Origin: Euonymus europaeus
Taxonomy: Eukaryota; Streptophyta; Magnoliopsida; Celastrales; Celastraceae
DNA: 64,000 nt
Direction: 5' to 3'
Assembly: GCA_963580455.1 (NCBI GenBank)
Contig: OY756961.1
Span: 18,519,001-18,583,000 of the forward strand
Shown here: in pieces, positions 56,958 to 64,000 of the stretch
How the letters are laid out: the number at the start of each line of letters is the position of its first letter
Numbering within the stretch: position 1 is the stretch's first letter
The notes under the pieces: generated by a model
Seen by the model: only the letters and a program-made list of their open reading frames with translations
Databases searched by the model: none
Told to the model about the DNA's origin: nothing
Translations under genes and position numbers: made by a program

Positions 56958-59460
56958 TCAAAGTTCAGCATCCTCATTCAACCGTGAAACGGCACCAGAC
57001 CTGCTAGAGCTACCCCTGCGACGTTTCACTCCCCAAATCTTCTTCTTCATGACACTCGGAGGACGACCCTTCCCTCTTTTAGGAACTGGGTCATTCGAAT
57101 TTGACGTAAGTTGATTCGAAGGTGTACGTGCTACCAATGAAGCATTCTTTGTGGACTCCTCAATCCATTTGATAACATTCGCATACCATCCCTCGTTCTC
57201 AGCAGCTAAATCGGCCAATTGATGAAACGATTTACACATATCATCATAACTTTGATGTTCAGCAGTTGTCATCCATCCAACATAATTTATCTTCACCCGT
57301 GAATGGCATCTTCTCACATCCTTTCTCCACCGTCTACAAATATACATCGCGGGCGGCGAATATTCATTGTTAGCTATAAGAACCATCAAAGCATGGCTGC
57401 AAACAATGCCCCTAAACAGAAACATCATACAACTACAACTCACTTCAAGCCCGTCATACAAAACCTGGAACATTACTTTCTTCTTCCCACCTTCACCATA
57501 TACAATATCTTCATTGACATAGTATCGCTCGTGATACGGGAGCTTCTCAGTAGATTTAATTCCACAGTACATCATCGCAATCAACTCCTTTTGGAACTCA
57601 ACAAACTTCTGCATCGTATAAAGATTCTGAATTTGCTTCTCCATCTCATAAATTGAAGAACACGGCAGCTGCCTATTCAAGGACTCGAAATCAGCCATCC
57701 TTTCTTTCTCTATCTTCTTACGCAATGCACTCTCATATTGCTCCACAAATTGTTTTAACGTCGTTTTTGAATTGACATAACCATCAAAGAACGCATTCAT
57801 GCTCTCACTGCGACCAGTTGTTGACATCCCAGCCCAAAAATGTCTCTTAACAAAAACTGGAACCCACATCTCCTTCTTAGAGTATAAAGAAGAAAGTCAT
57901 TCATTCTCCTCCAATCCATAAAGCCACAACATCATCCTCCATGTCTCTATTAAACACATAAAAACGACAAGATATTAGATAGACATAAAAATTCCTATGA
58001 CAAAACAACACTAACAATGTACTAAAAACAGTATATTAACTACATTGTTTATCATCCCAAAAAAACATTAAGTTATCCTTATCCCAAAAAACATTGGACA
58101 AATGACATTCAAATGCATAATAATAACACTGCCAGTATAGTATTACAAGGAATATAAATTTACTGATAGCAATGTATTACTACATTACAATAATGTCATA
58201 GGCCTCTGCCAGTTAATATCATGCAATGTCATAGGCCTCTGCCAATTAAGATCATGCAATGTCATATGCCTCTGCCAATTAAGATCATGCAATGTAATTA
58301 TATTTGAAACACAATGTCTTACCTTCAAAGTCATCAATGTTTTGCGAATCATATACAACTACATCCAACAACCGAGTAATACCTTCATACTCTCTATGTG
58401 AACCCAATTTCTCAAGCACCTTCTTCATGATATGCCACAAACACCATCTATGCCTCGTGTTTGGAAAAACTACCTCAATTGCATTTTTCATTGCCCTGTC
58501 CTGATCTGTGATAATACCTTGAGGAGGAACTCCACCCATGCAAGCCAACCAAGCACTAAATAAGCATATAAAAGTCTGTGTGTCTTCACGAGATATAAGT
58601 CCACAACCAAGCAGAATGGAATGCCGATGATGGTTAACCCCCACAAAAGGAGCAAATGACATATCATACTTGTTTGTCAAGTACATGGTATCGAACGTAA
58701 TAACATCTCCAAACTCTTCGTACGCCGCCCTACTCCAAGGATCCGCCCAAAACACATTCCCCAAACGACCCTCATCATCCCAATCGATCAGAGAAAAAAA
58801 CCCACTATTATTAGATTGCATCCTCAAGAAATATTTTTACATTGCATCTGCATCACCCACACTGAGACGAATGCCTCTTGCCCTAGCAATAACATTCCCC
58901 ATATCCCTCTCTAAGAAAGGCAACTCCTCATGCCCACCAGCACCTATCACAAACGAATTGTGACTCTTGTTCGGTCTAATCCCAGCGATGTCATTGATCT
59001 CCAATTGTCTCTTAACATGAGGGCTAATCTCCCGATTGCATTTAAAGAATCTTGATTGACTCAGACTCAAGATGTGGTTATGATCATCATCGAACATAGT
59101 AATCTCCCATTTTGCATCAGCTGAAAGCCGAGCAGCCAATCTAGCCTTACACTCGTTCTTTGAATGAGCACGATGATTTAACGGAATTTTCGAACGACTA
59201 TGATATTTGTCCGACCTCCCGCAAGTAAATGTCAAATATTTATGAATCCCATTGGCATCCTTGGTAATTGACCACTTCTTCACAGAAAACCCATTTGCAA
59301 TTCTGTACGCACGGTAAAAATCAAACAACTCATCAATTGAGTCAAACAACATCCCCGGCATAGGAACATCCGATCCAGCAGGCTCAACAAACTCATATAT
59401 ACTCTCAGCAGGTTCTATCAAATTCAGCATTGTCCCATTGCATAAAAGAAATGACGACAT
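56958..59460 (-). pseudogene. FAR1/MURA-like Mutator transposase
   Basis: It would cut and rejoin the element ends. Exon 1 (59460-58323) has a FAR1 DNA-binding zinc domain (FYRAYRIANGFSVKKWS, KNECKARLAARL, WEITMFDDDHNH), then the MULE core with FDTMYLTNKYDMSFAPFVGV (first Asp), GIITDQDRAMKNAI (second Asp) and HRWCLWHIMKKVLEKLG. Exon 2 (57946-56958) follows a GT-AG intron in phase 1: FE|ETWRMM, WVPVFVKRHFWAGMSTTGRS, a SWIM finger (CSCMMFLFRGIVCSHAL), and a basic tail (KRGKGRPPSVMKKK). Two nonsense codons break it: TAA 58837-58839 and TGA 57897-57899, the latter where Trp (NEWL) is usual. There are no frameshifts, so the damage is light. Confidence 0.88.
58191..58300. repeat. 33-bp tandem repeat carrying CAATGTCATA, transposase intron
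   Basis: Units start at 58191, 58224 and 58257, with a partial fourth at 58290. Each begins (C/T)AATGTCATA followed by (G/T)GCCTCTGCCAATTAAGATC. The motif is the complement of TATGACATTG. The repeat lies in the intron 57949-58322, in which further copies occur (58013, 58041, 58311). Confidence 0.85.
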
Positions 59461-60154
59461 TGTATTATACAGTACAATATACTATTACGTTGACTAATCA
59501 CATCGTCCAGCTATTACCTTCTTATGTATGTGGCAAAGATCCTTCATAACTCGAAAGTTATGAGTGAAACAACAAAACCAATGCAAAGATAAAATCTAAA
59601 AACAATGACAAACATTCATAATTACACAAACTTCCAAAAACAATGACAATTATCATTATAAAAACTCAAAAAACATTGTCATGCCAAAAATGAAATAAAA
59701 CACTAAAATAAAAATTGCAATGCTAAAAAGGAGGACTGCTCGAGGAATACTAAGCCATGACAAGAGGGGGAAAGAAACTAAAAAATCCACCCAAAAATCG
59801 AATATCGCGCTTTCAAATAAATGATATCTACGGCAAGAAACTCGATGAACAAATCGATCCAAACAAAAAACGAAGCCTGGAACATTAAAAATTTATAATC
59901 GAACAAAAAATTACCTAAAAGACGAGGATGAGTCCATCTTTCCTCCAAATTGTTCCATCGATAGTCTGGAAAAAAAAAAGAAGTTGTATCCAGTAAGAGA
60001 AAAGCAAGCTCCAATATCAACCCAAGTGGAGAAACCATGGTCAAAAGTGAGGGTAATACAATAATGGAGAGAGAAGCGGGAAATGCTAACCCCTAGGCGG
60101 GATTTACGTTTTCCAATAAAAAATTAACCTTTGACTTTTCTTGTCCAAATCTAT
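59461..60154 (-). promoter_or_regulatory. 5' region of the transposase gene
   Basis: No ORF is supported. It has motif copies (59455-59462, 59584-59590, 59672-59680 and variants) and a possible leader exon near 59930-59970 between a T-rich CCAG acceptor and a TTTTAG|GTAAT donor on the minus strand. The TIR follows. Confidence 0.45.
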
Positions 60155-60218
60155 GTGGCATGATGACATGTCATGCCATATAGATTTGGGATGGTTTGGG
60201 ATACATAGCATTGGGACC
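60155..60218 (-). repeat. Right terminal inverted repeat of the MULE
   Basis: Reverse complement starts GGTCCCAATGCTATGTATCC and continues CAAACCATCCCAAATC. It contains the nested inverted word GGCATGACATGTCATCATGCC. It pairs imperfectly with 51692-51750. Confidence 0.7.
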
Positions 60219-60254
60219 TTTAGCATTTTCTCTCTTAATAAGGCGATATGGTGG

Positions 60255-60515
60255 CAAGCTCTAAGCTCCTTACAATCATTGATGGTCTTTGTCAGGTGAG
60301 CTCTACGTGAGGTGAGCTCTAGCTCATATAAGCTCCAGTTCAAAAGAGCTGCAACTCAGGAGACCTACAGACTAGGTGAGCTCCAAGTCAGTCGAGCTCC
60401 AGTTCAAAAGAGCTCCAGCCCAAGAGATCTCCAGCTCAGGAGAGCTACAGGCTAGGTGAGCTCTAGCTCAATGTAGGTGGTAGCTCTAGGTTGACGTAGA
60501 AGGGAGCTCCAGCTT
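60255..60515. repeat. AGCTC-rich degenerate tandem repeat
   Basis: Some fifteen GAGCTC/AGCTCC/AGCTCT words occur in 260 bp. A higher-order unit starts AGCTCCAGTTCAAAAGAGCT at 60331 and again at 60395 (64 bp apart), each followed by 'ctcaggaga' and 'aggctaggtgagct'-type words. Confidence 0.75.
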
Positions 60516-60721
60516 TGGGTCTATTGGGTTAGAAATGAAGTTGTGACTTGACTTGATCAAATCTAACCATAGCTTTGATTGGATCAAATGCGGACTGGCG
60601 TGTAAGTGGGTTAGGCTCAATTTTGGTCACTACAATTTCCACCTTCATTTTCATGATTGGCAACTTCATTTTCAATTTCAATTTCAATTCCCCATTCTGT
60701 TCATATGTCTTCATGTTGTGA

Positions 60722-60908
60722 GTGATCCCATGTTGTTGAGCTCACTGCCTTCTGCAATATCACTCTCAAGGAGAAATCCAACCTCGACTGCAGATTTCAA
60801 ACAACCTTTAGAGGGGCCAGGCTAAAGAAAAGACTTTCACCAAATGGTTCTCTGCAACTGTTTGGGGTTTCCAGCGACTTACAATCACCAATCATCTACA
60901 GTGAATCG
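60722..60908 (+). other. Possible coding exon, unrecognised
   Basis: One frame reads ELTAFCNITLKEKSNLDCRF, then FRGARLKKRLSPNGSLQLFG and VSSDLQSPIIYSESR, and ends at GAATCGAG|GTTTGT, a possible splice donor. It looks like the Ser/Arg-rich N-terminus of a plant protein (an organelle-targeting peptide is possible). A second frame here begins with ATG (MLLSSLPSAISLSRRN) but closes at 60825. No family was identified. Confidence 0.25.
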
Positions 60909-61667
60909 AGGTTTGTGCCTTATTCTGGGTTATTTACACCTTCTTCTAGGTTAATTTGTCACCAGTCCTTCTGTTTGGACTGCAATTGGATTTCTTCTTG
61001 CGACATATAATTGACACGACACTTCCTCTTGCAGGTATCACGATTCATGGATCTGATTATCCTGATAATGTCTTGAATCATTTCTTTTCTGTCATACCAT
61101 TGTGCGTTTGACACGGCTCTCCTTGGTGTCTTAAAAAAGGTTCGTTCTCGCATTTAGCCGCCCAACTTTATCGTTGTTTGCTGATTATTTGGGCTCATTT
61201 GTTAATTTTTATACCGGTGGAGATTAGGCTTCTTCGAATTGGTAATGTTCATTTAATGATGGGTCTGATTTTTATTATCTACCCTTTCTTTTACCTAAAC
61301 GATGATTTGACTGATTGTACCAACTCATGTGCTTTCATACAGGTTTTATCTATGATTAATGTGGCTTTTTCTTGGATTCAATTGAGATATTACTCTTTGT
61401 GCTGTGTTTTTTATTCATGATCATCAATCTACCATCCTCTGATCTCGGTATGGGATCTACTGCCTCTTATGTCCTGTACTTGATAAATATTTGATTCTTA
61501 TGCCCGACTCAATGATATTATTGTTCTCTGTTTATTGGTTGAAAAATCAAACATAGAGTGTGTTTTTATACGAAGTTATATCTTCAACTCAGGTGAAATT
61601 CATATTCATGGTGTCATTTTCTTTGATTTTGATTTGATTTCTTTTAGATGCTTTCTGATCAAACATT

Positions 61668-61985
61668 AATTGCGGAAGAACAGTGAAAAATATAAATTTT
61701 ATTATAAATTCTCAATTTGTGGAATTTGGTTTTGCATTCTAGATTATTAATCATTGCTTAATCTATACAGAGTCAAAACACTCTCCATTTTCTTTCTATA
61801 TAAATTCTGAACAAATTCAGCCAATAATTGTAGAAGAACAGTGAAAAATATAAATTTTATTATAAATTCTCAATTTGTGGAATTTGGATTTGCATTCTAG
61901 ATTATTAATCTTTGCTAAATCTATACCGAGTTAAAACATTCTCCATTTTCTTTCTGTATAAATTCTGAACAGATTCAGCCAATCG
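61668..61985. repeat. 158-bp direct tandem duplication
   Basis: Two adjacent copies start near 61668 and 61826 and share 'gaagaacagtgaaaaatata', 'caatttgtggaatttgg', 'ctagattattaatc' and 'ctccattttctttct'. They differ by several substitutions. No coding potential. Confidence 0.88.
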
Positions 61986-62685
61986 AGGGCAAGTTAGCAT
62001 TGAACAGATTCGGTGGTTGTCAACATGGAAGCTTCAAATCTTTAATGACCTTTGGAATCAACCAAGTTTTAAGAGGGCGGACTGCTGTTGAGGTTCTGCA
62101 TTAAAACTGTTGAAAATTACTCTTATTTATTGTACACAATAATTGCGATCACTAAACCTTTTCTGTTTCCCGTCTGCTACAATAAGATATGCCTTGCCAT
62201 AGGATGAACTATTTCCATCCAAATATGCATGCATGCCTATTTTTATTACATGAGAATCTTTCATGTCGAATTCGATGAGTTTGTGGTGGATGGAATCATC
62301 TATGAGATTGAAATTGAAGTAGGTCCTTCTAGGGGGTTATGTCATCCCTCTTATCCAACAAGGCACAGTTGGAGATATCCTGTTATTGGTGAATTCCAGG
62401 TAGTCGCTGGAGAAAGCCTCTAGAATGTTTATACATGTTGATTGTCTCATCAAAATTTTGTCGATACCTGGTCTAGATGTAAACATCTAGGATTTTCCCC
62501 TGCTTTCACCTTCCTTGATTGTCATGATTACAGAGTTTTATGTTAACTAATGCAACCTCTTTACTAGGGTGCTATGATAAATACTTGTTGAAAATTTTGA
62601 ACAAAAAGGTTGAAGAGATGGGACACTTATTTAGGGCCAAATGGCAATATAATACATGTTATAAATTCTAGACCCCATGAGACGA

Positions 62686-62709
62686 TTTTTTTTTTTTTTT
62701 TTTTTTTTT
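62686..62709. repeat. Poly-T run
   Basis: 24 T in a row. On the minus strand it could be the poly-A tail of a retroposed sequence, but no LINE or SINE body is recognised next to it. Confidence 0.9.
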
Positions 62710-64000
62710 GGGGCTGACTATGATAGTTACTATGGAAGATTCTTCCTTAACTGGTCCTCTCAGTTTTTGGGTCTATCATGAAGATCACTTATTCCCTCTA
62801 GCCAATTTAGGTTTTGAAGGCATTACCATTGCTGCAGAGGTCAATCACCTCTTCTTGAAGTCTTTCACTTCCTGGAGAAAAAGCACTAAGCTTTTCTTAT
62901 TTAACTTTAAAAATCAAAGAATCAATTTTGACTTGAAAGTTAATGGTATATTTTGATTGATGGAGTAGCTATAAGGAAATCGTTGGTGGTACGAAGTGTT
63001 TTTTATTTTCATTTCGATGTCTTCTTTTTCTTGGTTTGTTGGTTGATGGTTTATAATGGTGCTGAATTTCTTTGGTGCCAGTGTCTTTATGTCACCTTTT
63101 AATCTCTGCTTTTTATTCGACTGTAAATGATTAAATTGATTATTGTGGCTATTATCGTCAGTCGAGTCCGAACAAAGAAAAGCTAGCTTTCCGAGGTTCA
63201 TGAACCTCCTTTACGCCAGTCTTTTCTAGCAAAGTCACATTGTTCTTTGCATTTTGGGATGACTTTGATCCAGCCGCGGGCCCACTTATGTGTCACTTTA
63301 TTTGAATTCAAGGTTATCTCTAAATCTTATCATTGCCATTTTTTTTAGTATCTTCATATGTCGTCTGGTTCGACAAATGGTCTCTCTTATCCATTCAGGC
63401 TCTTCAATTCAAACATATGATTTTTTTTGGTGTATTATCTAATCAAACATGCATGAACTTCTTTATGTTCATTATGAAATATTTAGTTTGAAAACTCAAT
63501 GTTGGTTTGGGATTGGGTTTTCGATTGAGATTTGGATTTTAAGCAGCACTGATTGGGAAGAAACTAGCTACTCATATACTTGATATGTGATTGACTTCGC
63601 TTTTTTTGGCAGTCATTAATCTTCTTCGTTTTTACATGTTCTGGAATAAGGCTATTGTAATTTATTCAATGCTTTTCTCTAATGGTTCGACAATAAATGG
63701 TTGGTTTCCAAGGTGTCCCGAATGACTTCAACCAGAAATGGTTGGTTCTCAAACTGTGTAGGCACCGAAAGTGCCTGATAAGTGGTATCCCAAGTATTCT
63801 TCGAGGCCTCAATGTTGATAAGGTTTACACATCTGAAATGACTCATGAATTGCTTTTCTAGATTTCAGAGGTGGGAGAAACACATGTCTTTGTTGTAACT
63901 AATATGAATTAAAATAATATTTTGCTGTTGTACAGATTCAGATATATTAGTGGTTTAGTTTTACTAATTTATTATGAAATTAGATTCAATCACAACCTGT

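Larger units (their letters stand above)
51692..60218. mobile_element. Mutator-like element with Ulp1-type and FAR1-type genes
   Basis: The ends form imperfect terminal inverted repeats: left GGTATACATAATG..ATCTCAAAACATCCCAAAC, right (reverse strand) GGTCCCAATGCTATGT..ATCCCAAACCATCCCAAAT. Inside are two convergent multi-exon genes, a + strand gene ending in a C48 protease domain and a - strand FAR1/MURA-like transposase. Plant MULEs that carry Ulp1-like genes are known (Kaonashi-type and relatives). The expected 9-10 bp target duplication was not found at these borders (GTTTTACTA against TTTAGCATT), so the ends may be off by a few bases. Both genes carry stops. Confidence 0.85.
60516..64000. 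other. T-rich, intron-like region without recognised gene
   Basis: No ORF here matches a family I know. It is T-rich on the + strand and contains no transposon protein similarity, which fits long introns of a + strand host gene. Short open stretches (60722-60908, 62229-62423, 63700-63860) could be exons but I cannot connect them. The minus-strand frame 60959-61153 is unassigned. Confidence 0.3.

Overview
This window looks like nuclear DNA of a flowering plant, probably a eudicot. The evidence is nested plant-type LTR retrotransposons (Ty3/gypsy Tekay-like, Reina-like and Tat/Ogre-like, plus Ty1/copia), iMet-tRNA primer sites, a FAR1-type Mutator-like transposase gene, GT-AG introns and AT-rich spacers. 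I found no tRNA, rRNA, CRISPR array or organellar gene, and no intact host gene. Nearly everything is mobile DNA, and almost every reading frame is broken, so the region resembles a heterochromatic transposon nest.

Layout. 1-1790: LTR end and decayed gag of a Tekay/Del-like gypsy element. 1791-4597: a fragment of a Tat/Ogre-type LTR, an unclassified repeat and a degenerate tandem array. 4598-50590: an Ogre-like element on the + strand, spread over 46 kb by insertions. Its LTR holds a Reina-like gypsy element (5404-10291, TSD AATCC) and a copia element (11252-26682, TSD ATAAA). The copia gag is in turn split by a gag-only Tekay-like element (16026-24617, TSD TTATC). The Ogre leader holds a second Tat-lineage element (29257-41108, TSD ATGTG), which carries a solo LTR (34215-36572) and an AT-rich replacement of its RT core. 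Ogre ORF1, gag and protease follow, interrupted by an LTR-like insert (about 42869-44122) and a solo LTR (45389-46969). The Ogre copy stops before its RT near 50590.

51692-60218 is a Mutator-like element with two convergent multi-exon genes: a + strand gene with an N-terminal domain typical of Ulp1-carrying transposons, a coiled coil and a C48 (Ulp1-like) protease domain, and a - strand FAR1/MURA-like transposase with a SWIM zinc finger. The short motif TGACATTGT and its complement cluster in its non-coding parts. 60219-64000 starts with an AGCTC-rich repeat and continues as T-rich, intron-like DNA that matches none of the transposons here. It is the only stretch that might belong to a host gene.

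How the parts relate: within each retroelement, Gag, protease, RT/RNase H and integrase would have packaged, copied and inserted the element's own RNA. None of these sets is intact now. The gag-only element could only have moved with enzymes supplied by relatives. The most unusual signals are the motif clusters of the Mutator-like element, and a dsRNA-binding-domain-like/coiled-coil ORF with its own TATA box inside the gag-only element.
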